Origin: an uncultured Maribacter sp.
GTDB lineage: Bacteria; Bacteroidota; Bacteroidia; Flavobacteriales; Flavobacteriaceae
Reading direction: 5' to 3'
DNA: 64,000 nucleotides
Assembly (NCBI RefSeq): GCF_947500405.1
Contig: NZ_CANMRY010000005.1
Span: forward strand, 1 to 64,000
Position numbers and translations under genes: made by a program. The number at the start of each line of letters is the position of its first letter. Position 1 is the first letter of the stretch. This document shows positions 42,800 through 51,477 of this stretch, in pieces. The notes beneath the pieces are model-generated. The model did no database searches. It was not told the origin of the DNA and saw only the letters and a list, made by a program, of their open reading frames with translations.

Positions 42800-43939
42800 C
42801 TATATTTTGGCCAATTGAAAAATTTGCTCATTTTGCCTTTTATTTACGGATGAAGGGGTTACTTGTAACATTAAATTACGTAAACCAATTAATATTGGAT
42901 TTGAAAAATGAGCCATTTTTCCAACCATCCAACTGGCTTTAACTACCTGGTGTGCTTTGGGTAATCTTATTTTTTGATATTCTAAAAAAGCTTTATTTAT
43001 ATTATACTTGTCTAAACATTCAGAAAGTACGTAAGCATCTTCTATAGCTTGGCATGCTCCTTGTCCCATATTTGGGGTTGTAGCATGTGCAGAATCTCCT
43101 ATTAAACATACATTTTCTTTATACCAAATGTTGGTTGGTTTTAAATCTGAAATCTCTGCTGTATTTATATGTTCTTTCTTAGTTGCTTTTACTAAACCTT
43201 TAATAGTAGTATTATAGTCCTTAAAATAAGTGTTTAAATCTTTAACAGAGAATTCATTTTTATCTTCTTTAAAAGCTTTTAAAGCATACCAATACACTTT
43301 GTTTTCTGCTATTTGTACAAACCCAAATCGTTCTGTTTTTCCCCAAGCCTCATTTAATTCATTCCCATATTTTTTTGGTAATTCATAATCTGTAACTCCT
43401 CTCCAGCATATTTGATTTGCATTTCTTATGCTAGTATTAGGGAATATAGTTTCCCGTACCGTAGAATTTAATCCGTCTGCTCCTATAACATGGACAGATT
43501 TTATTTTTTCTCCATTAGAAAACTTTAAATCATAATCATTTCCGTTTTTTTCTATTTTAGTTAGTTTATGATTTAAATATATTTTAGTGGTTTTTAGCTC
43601 CTTAATTAATATTTGTTGTAAGATTCCTCTATGTATAGCAATATTTTTAGTGTTGTGCTTTTGCTCAAAGTAGGATAAATCAATTTTAGAAAGCGGTTTT
43701 AAATTTTTCTTTGTTATGTTCATAGAAGAAATAGGGTTTCCATTTTCTTCAATTATATTTCGCAGACCTAATTTATCATAAACTTGCATTGCATTATTAG
43801 CTAAAATAATACCTGCTCCTACTTGTTTTATTTCTTCTGCTTGTTCAAATATTCTTGTCTTAATTCCTTTTCTTTCTAGTGCAATTGCAGTAGTTAGTCC
43901 ACCTATTCCTGCTCCAATAATATCAAAAATTTTGCTCAT
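42800..43939 (-). CDS. FAD-dependent monooxygenase
   Basis: This 379-residue protein has GAGIGGLTTAIALERKG (FAD-binding GxGxxG at 9-14), the DG motif VIGADGLNS, and the GD motif CLIGDSAHATTPNMGQGACQAIEDA. It belongs to the UbiH/PHBH-like aromatic hydroxylase family. The substrate is unknown. It follows menB in the same direction, but no direct link to menaquinone can be claimed. Confidence 0.93.
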   Translation of the reverse strand: MSKIFDIIGAGIGGLTTAIALERKGIKTRIFEQAEEIKQVGAGIILANNAMQVYDKLGLRNIIEENGNPISSMNITKKNLKPLSKIDLSYFEQKHNTKNIAIHRGILQQILIKELKTTKIYLNHKLTKIEKNGNDYDLKFSNGEKIKSVHVIGADGLNSTVRETIFPNTSIRNANQICWRGVTDYELPKKYGNELNEAWGKTERFGFVQIAENKVYWYALKAFKEDKNEFSVKDLNTYFKDYNTTIKGLVKATKKEHINTAEISDLKPTNIWYKENVCLIGDSAHATTPNMGQGACQAIEDAYVLSECLDKYNINKAFLEYQKIRLPKAHQVVKASWMVGKMAHFSNPILIGLRNLMLQVTPSSVNKRQNEQIFQLAKI

Positions 43940-44001
43940 AATATATTTTATTTAGTAACTTAATATGTTTTTATAACCTATAAAATTCTATTATAAATGG
44001 T

Positions 44002-44847
44002 TTATGGTAGCCATTTTTTTTCAAAATTGGGTTTTCGCTTTTCTAAAAATGCATTACGGCCTTCTTTGGCTTCCTCGGTCATATATGCTAAACGGGTTGC
44101 TTCTCCTGCAAATACTTGTTGACCGACCATTCCATCATCAGTTAAATTCATAGCAAACTTTAGCATTTTTATAGAGGTAGGAGATTTTTCTAATACTTCT
44201 TGTGCCCATTGGTATGCGGTAGCTTCTAGCTCTTTATGAGGTACAACAGCATTTACCATACCCATTTCATAGGCTTCTTGCGCAGAGTAATTTCTTCCTA
44301 AAAAGAAAATTTCTCTTGCCTTTTTTTGACCTACCATTTTTGCTAGGTATGCAGAACCATAACCACCATCAAAACTAGTAACGTCGGCATCGGTTTGTTT
44401 AAAAATAGCATGTTCTTTACTTGCCAAAGTCATATCGCAAACTACATGCAAACTATGGCCGCCACCAACAGCCCAACCAGGTACTACTGCTATAACTACT
44501 TTTGGCATAAAACGTATTAAACGCTGTACATCTAAGATGTTTAATCTGTGGTACCCGTCTTGCCCAACATAGCCTTGGTGTCCCCTAGCCTTTTGATCGC
44601 CTCCGCTACAAAAAGAATACACACCGTCTTTTGTAGAAGGCCCTTCGGCAGACAATAATACTGCCCCTATTGAGGTATCTTCCTGCGCATCATGAAATGC
44701 TTCTAAAAGTTCACTAGTTGTTTTGGGTCTAAAAGCATTACGCACATTTGGTCTGTTAAAAGCTATACGTGCTACGCCGTTACTTTTTTTATAGGTAATG
44801 TCTTCAAATTCTTTTGCAACTTTCCAATTTGGTGTATTCATGGGCAA
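44002..44847 (-). CDS. menB: 1,4-dihydroxy-2-naphthoyl-CoA synthase
   Basis: This 281-residue protein is a crotonase-fold enzyme with MenB features: FRPKTTSELLEAFHDAQED, FCSGGDQKARG (DHNA-CoA synthase signature), TDADVTSFDGGYGSAYLAKMVGQKKAREI, and a C-terminal AFLEKRKPNFEKKW. It closes the naphthoate ring in menaquinone synthesis. The start could be Met3 (44841). The other men genes are not in this window. Confidence 0.95.
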   Translation of the reverse strand: MPMNTPNWKVAKEFEDITYKKSNGVARIAFNRPNVRNAFRPKTTSELLEAFHDAQEDTSIGAVLLSAEGPSTKDGVYSFCSGGDQKARGHQGYVGQDGYHRLNILDVQRLIRFMPKVVIAVVPGWAVGGGHSLHVVCDMTLASKEHAIFKQTDADVTSFDGGYGSAYLAKMVGQKKAREIFFLGRNYSAQEAYEMGMVNAVVPHKELEATAYQWAQEVLEKSPTSIKMLKFAMNLTDDGMVGQQVFAGEATRLAYMTEEAKEGRNAFLEKRKPNFEKKWLP

Positions 44848-44876
44848 TTTTATATCTTAATTATTTGCGTATTTTC

Positions 44877-45242
44877 TTAACTATTAGAGTGTAACCCTAT
44901 TCTATTACCCTCAGTATCTATACATTGTGCAAAAAAACCAAATTCTCCAATATCTGTTTTAGGAACTATTAGTTTACCTCCTGCTTTTTCTACTAAAGCA
45001 ACCTCTGTAGCAACGTCTTCGCAAGAAAAATAAATAATAGTACCATTTGCACTTGGCGTATTCTCTTTAGATTGTACCAAACAACCAGAAGAACCTACTT
45101 TAGTTGGGTCTCCAAACATATACATTTTGCTATCTGGCATATCTATAAATTGAAATTCTAAATTAAATACACTTGTATAAAAGTCTTTTGCTCTTTCTAA
45201 ATTAGTTGCAGCAATCTCTAACCATTGTACGGGATTATTCAT
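44877..45242 (-). CDS. VOC-family protein
   Basis: This 121-residue protein has one vicinal-oxygen-chelate unit: NPVQWLEIAATNLERAKDFYTSVFNLEF, GSSGCLVQ, IIYFSCEDVATEVALVEKAGGKLIVPKT, FFAQCIDTEGNRIGLHS. It is probably a glyoxalase-like or extradiol-like small enzyme; metal ligands are incomplete by eye. It lies 29 bases before menB. Confidence 0.92.
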   Translation of the reverse strand: MNNPVQWLEIAATNLERAKDFYTSVFNLEFQFIDMPDSKMYMFGDPTKVGSSGCLVQSKENTPSANGTIIYFSCEDVATEVALVEKAGGKLIVPKTDIGEFGFFAQCIDTEGNRIGLHSNS

Positions 45243-45288
45243 ATTCTTTAGTTTTTAGAGTAATAAATTAAGAATTAAAGATACTACT

Positions 45289-46521
45289 CTATTTTTTATT
45301 TTTAGCTTCTATCCACTTAGACATATATTTTGTACTTGCCATAGTGTGTTGTTGCAGCATTGCTCCTATAAAATTAGAGCATCTGCGTTCTTGTAAATGC
45401 TGTATAGTATCTTCAATTTTTTGAAGAAATTCTTTTTCGGTCTTTTCTTTGTTAGATAGCTGCTTTAAAAGCTTTTTTCCCTTTTCTTGTGCCTTATTCC
45501 ATGCTTTTTTAGAGGAATATAATTCTATTGCAGCTGCGGCAATGGTTTCTGCTGTTTCTGTAATTGTATTGTTTAGGTTTAAATGATTTGTACTAATGCC
45601 CTCTGCTCCTATTGCAGTAGTTACACTTGGGGTATTTGCTTGTAGTGCAGTTATAAGTTTACCTTTTAAACCTGCGCCAAAACGTAATGGTGCTAGATTT
45701 ACTTTTGCTTTACCCATAACTTCTACAGCATTGGTAGCCCATCCTTTTACTAAAAAACCCTGTTTAGGATTGTGCATTTGCAAAATTTGTTCTGGTAAAT
45801 GTCCGCCATAGATAGAAAGTGTGGCTTTTGGTAACTGCTTACGAATAAGTGGCCAAATTTCTTTTTTTAGCCAAATAACCGCGTCTTTATTTGGTGCATG
45901 ATTGCCATTACCAATACAAATAAATCCTTCCCGTTCATCAAAAGGAATTTCCACTGTATGTTTAGCATCGATTAAAAAAGGCAAATGATGCAGTAAACTA
46001 TGGTTTATATTTAGCTCCTTTGTTAGTAATTGCATTTCAAAAGAAGAAATAATTAAAGACACATCGGACCTATATATACTCGCAATTTCTCTTTTCGTAA
46101 TGGAATTTTTTTTCCAGTCTTCTAACGTAAAAGAGATTCCTTTTTTTAAGGCATTTTCTCTTGTATTTCGTAAAGAATGCACATCTTCGGTATCTAAAAT
46201 ACGAAGTGCTTCTGGGTTCCTTTCTGCCACACGCCAACCAAATTGTTCTTCGGTTAAGAAGCGGTCAAAAATTACTATATCTTTTTTATTATCAGATAAA
46301 TAGGTGTCAAAATCTGAATCGTTAAGTGAAATCTCTTTTTGAATAACTCCTAAAGAGTCTAACGCATAAGAATAGGCATTCTTTTTTGCAGTACTAGCAA
46401 ACGTAATGTTACAATCTTGTTTTAAGAAAAAGTGTATTAACTCTAACATTCTTTGGCCTGCTGCAGTAGTAGTAGGCTCTGGCCATACAAACCCAATAAT
46501 TAGAACTTTTAATGCCCTCAT
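45289..46521 (-). CDS. GT4-like glycosyltransferase
   Basis: This 410-residue protein has a Rossmann fold N-terminus (LKVLIIGFVWPEPTTTAAGQRMLELIHFFL) and a C-terminal GT-B domain with ICIGNGNHAPNKDAVIWLKKEIWPLIRKQLPKATLSIYG, LKGKLITALQANTPSVTTAIGAEGIS (conserved acidic sugar-binding region). The acceptor is unknown; the family includes surface-polysaccharide and glycoprotein transferases. It lies six bases after the superfamily II helicase copy 2. Confidence 0.92.
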   Translation of the reverse strand: MRALKVLIIGFVWPEPTTTAAGQRMLELIHFFLKQDCNITFASTAKKNAYSYALDSLGVIQKEISLNDSDFDTYLSDNKKDIVIFDRFLTEEQFGWRVAERNPEALRILDTEDVHSLRNTRENALKKGISFTLEDWKKNSITKREIASIYRSDVSLIISSFEMQLLTKELNINHSLLHHLPFLIDAKHTVEIPFDEREGFICIGNGNHAPNKDAVIWLKKEIWPLIRKQLPKATLSIYGGHLPEQILQMHNPKQGFLVKGWATNAVEVMGKAKVNLAPLRFGAGLKGKLITALQANTPSVTTAIGAEGISTNHLNLNNTITETAETIAAAAIELYSSKKAWNKAQEKGKKLLKQLSNKEKTEKEFLQKIEDTIQHLQERRCSNFIGAMLQQHTMASTKYMSKWIEAKNKK

Positions 46522-46527
46522 AATGGT

Positions 46528-48039
46528 TTACATTTTTGCGGCAAACTTCTTAGAGATATTAGAACGTAGTTTGCGTTCATAATCTTCTTCTAGCCATTCC
46601 TTGTAGTTCTTTGTATTGTTCATAATACAGTACGAGTATTGCTTTACTCTAAAACTAATTTCTTCTTGCAGTTGTTTTGCTAGTATTCTAGCGTCAAAAA
46701 CATCTTCGGCATTTTCTACACAAATGGTAGCGTGTTGTTCTATACTTTTTTCTAATACTAACTTAGATTTAAGGCCTTGTGCAAATACTTTTTTGTATTC
46801 TTCCTTAATATCAAACTCTATATTTTTAGATTTAGAGAACATTGCTCTTAAAGATTTTGGCATTTCGTAGACAAAATCCCTTTCTATATCCTCATCATTC
46901 TTAATATTTTCTAGAAAAAAATCTGGGAAGTGAAAAATTTCTTGCCAATCTATGGGGGCACTCCACATACCAAAACGGGCAACATTATTCCCAAAATCTA
47001 TTACTGTAAATTCCTTTTTATTTGGTAATACACGAGAACCACGCCCTATCATCTGAAAATATAAGGTAAGCGACCTTGTAGCTCTATTTAGCATAATAGT
47101 TTCTACCGTAGGTTCATCAAAACCAGTGGTTAATATACTTACCGATGTTAAAATGGCGTCTGGCGTTTTAGAAAACCATTCTAATATTTCTTTACGTTCT
47201 GTAGCATTATTCTTATTATCTAAGTGCCTAATATTGTATCCTGCCTTTTTAAAGGTCTCATACACATAAATAGAGGTATTTATACCATTATTAAAAATAA
47301 GCGTTTTGGTGCCTTTAGCAACCTCTGTATAGCCATTTAAAAGCTTGGTAAGCATACTTTGATTCCCATATAACTCATCTGAAGACTTTACGGTATAATC
47401 GCCATTAATACCAAGTTTTAAGTTTTGTAGACTTACATCGTAATTATAAACATTGGCCTTTGCCAAAAAGTTTTTAGAGATTAAGGAAGATATAGATTCG
47501 CCTACAATAAGTTTACTGTAGTTATCTTTCATTGGTAATTTTATATTAGAACTTAATGGTGTAGCCGTAACTCCTAATATTATAGCATTATCAAAATACT
47601 TAAATAATTTACGGAAAGAATTGTAGTGGGCCTCATCTATAATAACCAAGCCAATGTTACTAATTTTTACTTTTTCTTCCTGTAAGCGATTGTTTAAGGT
47701 TTCTACCATGGCAACATAGCAACTTATATTGTCCTGATCCATGACCTCTTTAACCTCGCTATTAATAATTTTGTTCTTAACGCCAAAGCCATCTAACATA
47801 GAAGAAGTTTGTACACTAAGTTCTATTCTATGGGTAAGAACTACAACTTTCTTTTTAATCTCATTAATGTACCTTTTGGTTATTTCTGAAAACACGACGG
47901 TTTTACCGCCTCCCGTAGGTAATTGGTAAAGCAAATTTTCGTTATCCTTAGAATTCTTTAAATGCTCAAATATGGTATTTAAATCTTCAATTTGATAATC
48001 GTAGAGATTTTTCTCTTTTATATGCTTTTTATACTCCAA
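46528..48039 (-). CDS. DEAD/DEAH superfamily II helicase (SSL2-like), copy 2
   Basis: This 503-residue protein carries QLPTGGGKTVVFSE (motif I), VIIDEAHYNSFRKLFKYF (DEAH), GVTATPLSSN (motif III) and YFQMIGRGSRVLPN. It is a paralogue of the helicase at 25.7 kb: motif spacing, the insert between motifs and the C-terminal half are alike throughout. There is no nuclease or methylase neighbour, so a restriction role is not supported. It may be transcribed with the glycosyltransferase downstream. Confidence 0.93.
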   Translation of the reverse strand: MEYKKHIKEKNLYDYQIEDLNTIFEHLKNSKDNENLLYQLPTGGGKTVVFSEITKRYINEIKKKVVVLTHRIELSVQTSSMLDGFGVKNKIINSEVKEVMDQDNISCYVAMVETLNNRLQEEKVKISNIGLVIIDEAHYNSFRKLFKYFDNAIILGVTATPLSSNIKLPMKDNYSKLIVGESISSLISKNFLAKANVYNYDVSLQNLKLGINGDYTVKSSDELYGNQSMLTKLLNGYTEVAKGTKTLIFNNGINTSIYVYETFKKAGYNIRHLDNKNNATERKEILEWFSKTPDAILTSVSILTTGFDEPTVETIMLNRATRSLTLYFQMIGRGSRVLPNKKEFTVIDFGNNVARFGMWSAPIDWQEIFHFPDFFLENIKNDEDIERDFVYEMPKSLRAMFSKSKNIEFDIKEEYKKVFAQGLKSKLVLEKSIEQHATICVENAEDVFDARILAKQLQEEISFRVKQYSYCIMNNTKNYKEWLEEDYERKLRSNISKKFAAKM

Positions 48040-48184
48040 AGGTATGCTAGTAGTTTTGTTTGCTAATGTAAAATGCCAATCTTACAAAACTATAAGTTTT
48101 TTATAGGTAAAAGAAATAATAGCCGTAAAATGAAGATTTTTTTTATTTGTGTTATAAATTGATAAAAAAGAAATCGAAGTAATG

Positions 48185-48694
48185 CTAGTCTACAAGATCT
48201 AAGGCTTTAGAAAAATCCTCGGCAAATGTCCATTTTTTTTCTTGAGTAAGGGTATATATTTTTACAATACGGTCTTTATTTTCGGTAACAAAACCATGTA
48301 AAGCGGCATATTGTAATGCTTCTTTAAAGGAGTTTAGCATACTTTTATAAAAAGAATCGGGCACATTTTTTTCTATGGAAAAAGATTGTGCTATTTCTAA
48401 ATTAAAAAGCATTACATCTACAATTAAAGAAGGAGCTACACCTAATTTTATAAAATGCTTAATATATTTTTGAGCTACAGACCTACGTGCTTTGGGTCTT
48501 TTTCTTTTTACAGGAAAATACTCATTTGCAATTTTAGTTTTTGCTTCTTGTACTAGTTTGTCTTCTTTAGGATTAAACACAAAATCATAATATTCTTTCA
48601 CCAAAGGAAACCGTTGGTATAAGTCTACTAGTTGTTCTTCTAATTCTTTCTTTTTTAAATCCTTTAAATAGGTTGTTAAGGCTCTTTTACTCAT
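48185..48694 (-). CDS. DUF6155-type protein
   Basis: This 169-residue helical protein begins MSKRALTTYLKDLKKKELEEQLVDLYQRF. It contains KRKRPKARRSVAQKYIKHFIKLGVAP, a pattern I associate with DUF6155 proteins of Flavobacteria. The role is unknown; the basic patch may bind nucleic acid. It is transcribed divergently from rpoD. Confidence 0.8.
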   Translation of the reverse strand: MSKRALTTYLKDLKKKELEEQLVDLYQRFPLVKEYYDFVFNPKEDKLVQEAKTKIANEYFPVKRKRPKARRSVAQKYIKHFIKLGVAPSLIVDVMLFNLEIAQSFSIEKNVPDSFYKSMLNSFKEALQYAALHGFVTENKDRIVKIYTLTQEKKWTFAEDFSKALDLVD

Positions 48695-48831
48695 TTTTTT
48701 ATAATAATTTCAAAAATAGAACAACTCTGTTAATTTATTAGAATTCTTACATAGATTTACAAGATTTGTAATAAAATCTGTATAACTATGTATCTATCTG
48801 TTTGGAAAAGAGATAATAAAAATGTATTATG

Positions 48832-48849
48832 AGTTCTTGTACAAGAACT
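48832..48849. promoter_or_regulatory. perfect 18-bp palindrome before rpoD
   Basis: AGTTCTTGTACAAGAACT is fully self-complementary and ends 16 bases before the rpoD start codon. It could be an operator or a hairpin in the leader that controls translation. No T run follows, so it is not a terminator. Confidence 0.7.
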
Positions 48850-48865
48850 AAAAACACACGAATAT

Positions 48866-49729
48866 ATGAGGCAACTAAAAATTATCAAGCAGGTAACCAA
48901 TCGTGAATCCAAATCATTAGATAAATACTTGCAAGATATTAGTAAGATTGATTTAATAAGTGCAAGTGAAGAAGTAGAATTAGCCCAATTAATACGTACA
49001 GGAGACCAAGCAGCATTAGAAAAATTAACCAATGCTAACTTAAGGTTTGTTGTTTCTGTAGCAAAACAGTACCAAAACCAAGGATTAAAGTTGCCTGATT
49101 TAATAAACGAAGGAAATGTAGGACTTGTAAAAGCTGCAAAACGTTTTGATGAGACTAGAGGTTTTAAATTTATTTCCTATGCCGTATGGTGGATTAGGCA
49201 GTCTATTTTACAAGCATTAGCAGAACAATCCAGAGTAGTACGTTTACCTTTAAATAAAATTGGGTCTATTAATAAAATTAAAAAGGCCTTTTCTTATTTA
49301 GAACAATCCCATGAACGCCCTCCTTCTCCTGAAGAAATTGCGAACGAGTTAGAAATGACGGTTTCTGAAGTTAAACAATCTATGAAAAATTCTGGGAGAC
49401 ATGTTTCTATGGATGCTCCATTACGTGAAGGAGAAGATTCTAATTTGTATGATGTTTTACGTGCTGGAGAGTCTCCAAGACCCGATACAATATTATTACA
49501 ACAATCTTTAAATACCGAAATTAATAGAGCTTTAGATACGCTTTCTCCAAGAGAAGCAGATGTGGTTAAATTATACTATGGTATAGGAGACCAACATTCT
49601 ATGACGCTTGCAGAGATAGGACAAACTTTTGATTTAACTAGAGAGCGTGTTCGTCAAATACGAGAAAAAGCAATTCGTAAACTACGCCATAACTCTAGAA
49701 GTAAGCTATTAAAAACCTATTTAGGTTAA
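48866..49729 (+). CDS. rpoD: primary RNA polymerase sigma factor (sigma-70, RpoD/SigA)
   Basis: This 287-residue protein has region 1.2 ([26 protein letters not shown]), region 2 ([65 protein letters not shown]), region 3 ([11 protein letters not shown]) and region 4 helix-turn-helix ([30 protein letters not shown]). The short form without region 1.1 is typical for Bacteroidetes. This factor recognises the TAnnTTTG/TTTG promoters. A perfect palindrome sits just upstream and a strong terminator follows. Confidence 0.97.
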   Translation: MRQLKIIKQVTNRESKSLDKYLQDISKIDLISASEEVELAQLIRTGDQAALEKLTNANLRFVVSVAKQYQNQGLKLPDLINEGNVGLVKAAKRFDETRGFKFISYAVWWIRQSILQALAEQSRVVRLPLNKIGSINKIKKAFSYLEQSHERPPSPEEIANELEMTVSEVKQSMKNSGRHVSMDAPLREGEDSNLYDVLRAGESPRPDTILLQQSLNTEINRALDTLSPREADVVKLYYGIGDQHSMTLAEIGQTFDLTRERVRQIREKAIRKLRHNSRSKLLKTYLG

Positions 49730-49742
49730 TATTTACAAAACA

Positions 49743-49772
49743 AAAAAGACCGCTATTCTTAGCGGTCTTTTT
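49743..49772. terminator. bidirectional terminator shared by rpoD and the micro-peptide genes
   Basis: Arms 49743-49755 and 49760-49772 (AAAAAGACCGCTA/TAGCGGTCTTTTT) form a 13-base stem. T runs occur on both strands, so it can stop rpoD transcripts and minus-strand transcripts coming from 49.8 kb and beyond. Confidence 0.94.
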
Positions 49773-49794
49773 GTATATTTTTTTAAACCCTTTA

Positions 49795-49896
49795 TTAAGA
49801 GTAGGTAAGTTTATTAATATTATAATCTACTAGAATTTCGTTTAAATTCTGAATAAAATTTAAATAAGATGTGTTGTCTTGATTCTTGTTTGCCAT
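49795..49896 (-). CDS. 33-aa micro-peptide, family copy 1
   Basis: ATG 49896 to TAA 49797-49795. The sequence begins MANKNQDNTSYLNF, followed by IQNLNEILVDYNINKLTYS. It shares the core Y-L-x-F-[IL]-Q-[ND]-L-N-E-I-L with the 32-residue peptide just upstream. There is no signal peptide or membrane helix; an amphipathic helix is likely. A TAAAA ribosome-site-like sequence lies upstream. It ends 22 bases before the bidirectional terminator, so it sits at the tail of the polysaccharide operon transcript. No family is known to me. Confidence 0.6.
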   Translation of the reverse strand: MANKNQDNTSYLNFIQNLNEILVDYNINKLTYS

Positions 49897-49938
49897 AACT
49901 TGTTGGGGTTTTAATGATACATTTAGGTTTTATGAAGA

Positions 49939-50037
49939 TTACATAAAGTCTAATTCTACCAATTCGTTAATACTTAATATTTCATTTAAATCTTGAAGGA
50001 AAGCTAAATACTCTTCTCCGTAGGTATCATAAAGCAT
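49939..50037 (-). CDS. 32-aa micro-peptide, family copy 2
   Basis: ATG 50037 to TAA 49941-49939. The sequence begins MLYDTYGEEYLAFL, then QDLNEILSINELVELDFM. Eight of twelve core positions are identical to the 33-residue peptide downstream, the rest mostly conservative, while both ends differ. That pattern fits duplication with divergence under selection rather than chance. It lies 210 bases after the stop of the YaiO-like gene and 42 bases before the other micro-peptide. The two are in the same orientation. Confidence 0.6.
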   Translation of the reverse strand: MLYDTYGEEYLAFLQDLNEILSINELVELDFM

Positions 50038-50247
50038 ATTAATGTAGGTTTAATTAATACTAGGACTTGGTTATAATTTCATTGTAAACATATATATAAC
50101 GAGAAACAAGAACAATTAATTGTGGTGTACTATCCAATTTTTGTTGTATAACTATACTTCTTTTGTTGTAAAAGTAAAAATTGGCCATAATCCCTTTGTA
50201 TATGGTAGTTACAGCGCTATGCAGTTCATCGAATATTTTGACATTTG

Positions 50248-51477
50248 TTAGAATTTTACCTGGTAAGTAATCCCTGCAGATACAGACCAAAAGAATTTTC
50301 CTGGTTCAAAAATAAGCTCCTGCCGTGTTACTCCTAAATTGGTTTTATAAATATTAGGATTCTTTTTTCCTGTAAATTGATATTCAAAAAGTACTTGTTG
50401 CGATTCTACATACAATACGGTTTCTGCCAATAAAGCATCTTGTGCATTTCGTAATTGCTTTAATTCTGATGCATACCCAACTCCTGCTATAACTCCTAAA
50501 TAGTTATCCTTATCTCTTAAATATTTTCTTGCCAATACAGTTCCGGAAAATCCTAGATTTTTATTGTTACTTATAGCCGTTACATAGGGTCTAGCAGAAA
50601 AGAAATAGTTTCCAGTGTATAAACCAACACTTGCAGTGGCAATAGTTGCCTTTATAGATTTAAAGTCTAAATAACGAACTCCTAAAGAAAGCTCCATGTT
50701 TTTTGGATAATTGGCATATACCTCTACTCCTGCTCTATGTTTAGGAAAAGTAGGTGCGTTAGAAAAACCATAATTTAAATACCCGTAAATCTTTTTAGAA
50801 AGTTTGGGGTAAAAATCTAGTTCATATTGTAAACCGTGTGTACCAAACCTATTACTATAATTTATTCTTGGAATAATAGGGCCAGAAAGAGTTTCTCTTT
50901 TATACTCTATACTAGAATAAAACATAGGGTCATAGACAACATCAAAAATTTCAAAGCTATTGGTTAATCCAAATTGGTTTTTAAGCATTGTAGTGGTAGT
51001 ATCTATTTCAGATTCTTTCCCTTCCTCTGTAACGCCAATTATACCGTCTATAGCGTATTGTTTTTGTTTCGCTAAATCTTCATCATTTGGAATATATTTT
51101 AATGCCTTATTTGCTAAACCTAAAGCTGTAGCGTAATTTTCAGAATAAAGTTCATTATTAATAGCTGCCACCCAAACTTCTTTAATTTCCTTTTCTTTAG
51201 AGATTATAGTATTAAAATGTTTTCTTGCACTATCGTATTCTTTATCCCAGGTATGTGTTTTAGCTAATAGAACACGAACATCTGTATATTCTGGGTATGC
51301 ACTTAAAATAGTAGTAAGCGTATCTCTAGCAGCTACTCTATTCCCTGCAAAAGCTAATTCCCTAGCGGTAAAGAAAGAGGAATCTGGGTCTCCAGAATAC
51401 GCAAGCTTCTCTTGTGCTGATATGAACAAACTGCAAAAGCATAAAAGAATAAGAATGTATGTTTTTAGTATATGCAT
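50248..51477 (-). CDS. YaiO-type outer-membrane beta-barrel with TPR head
   Basis: This 409-residue protein has a signal peptide (1-21), TPR-like repeats (about 33-165; ARELAFAGNRVAARDTLTTILSAYPEYTD, WDKEYDSARKHFNTII) and a C-terminal beta-barrel (about 170-409; GLQYELDFYPKLSKKIYGYLNYGFSNAPTFPKHRAGVEVY, AGVGYASELKQL, ends in aromatic VSAGITYQVKF). YaiO barrels accompany polysaccharide synthases and are thought to export or interact with the polymer. Last barrel gene of the six-gene operon; it overlaps the LtaS-like gene by one base. The TPR head resembles the tail of that protein. Confidence 0.9.
   Translation of the reverse strand: MHILKTYILILLCFCSLFISAQEKLAYSGDPDSSFFTARELAFAGNRVAARDTLTTILSAYPEYTDVRVLLAKTHTWDKEYDSARKHFNTIISKEKEIKEVWVAAINNELYSENYATALGLANKALKYIPNDEDLAKQKQYAIDGIIGVTEEGKESEIDTTTTMLKNQFGLTNSFEIFDVVYDPMFYSSIEYKRETLSGPIIPRINYSNRFGTHGLQYELDFYPKLSKKIYGYLNYGFSNAPTFPKHRAGVEVYANYPKNMELSLGVRYLDFKSIKATIATASVGLYTGNYFFSARPYVTAISNNKNLGFSGTVLARKYLRDKDNYLGVIAGVGYASELKQLRNAQDALLAETVLYVESQQVLFEYQFTGKKNPNIYKTNLGVTRQELIFEPGKFFWSVSAGITYQVKF

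Noticed and set aside
50060..50290. Frame of 76 residues (or 42 from an inner ATG at 50188) after the YaiO gene
   Set aside because: It overlaps the end of YaiO in its long form and has no similarity to the two micro-peptides. The shorter form is possible but has nothing to support it.
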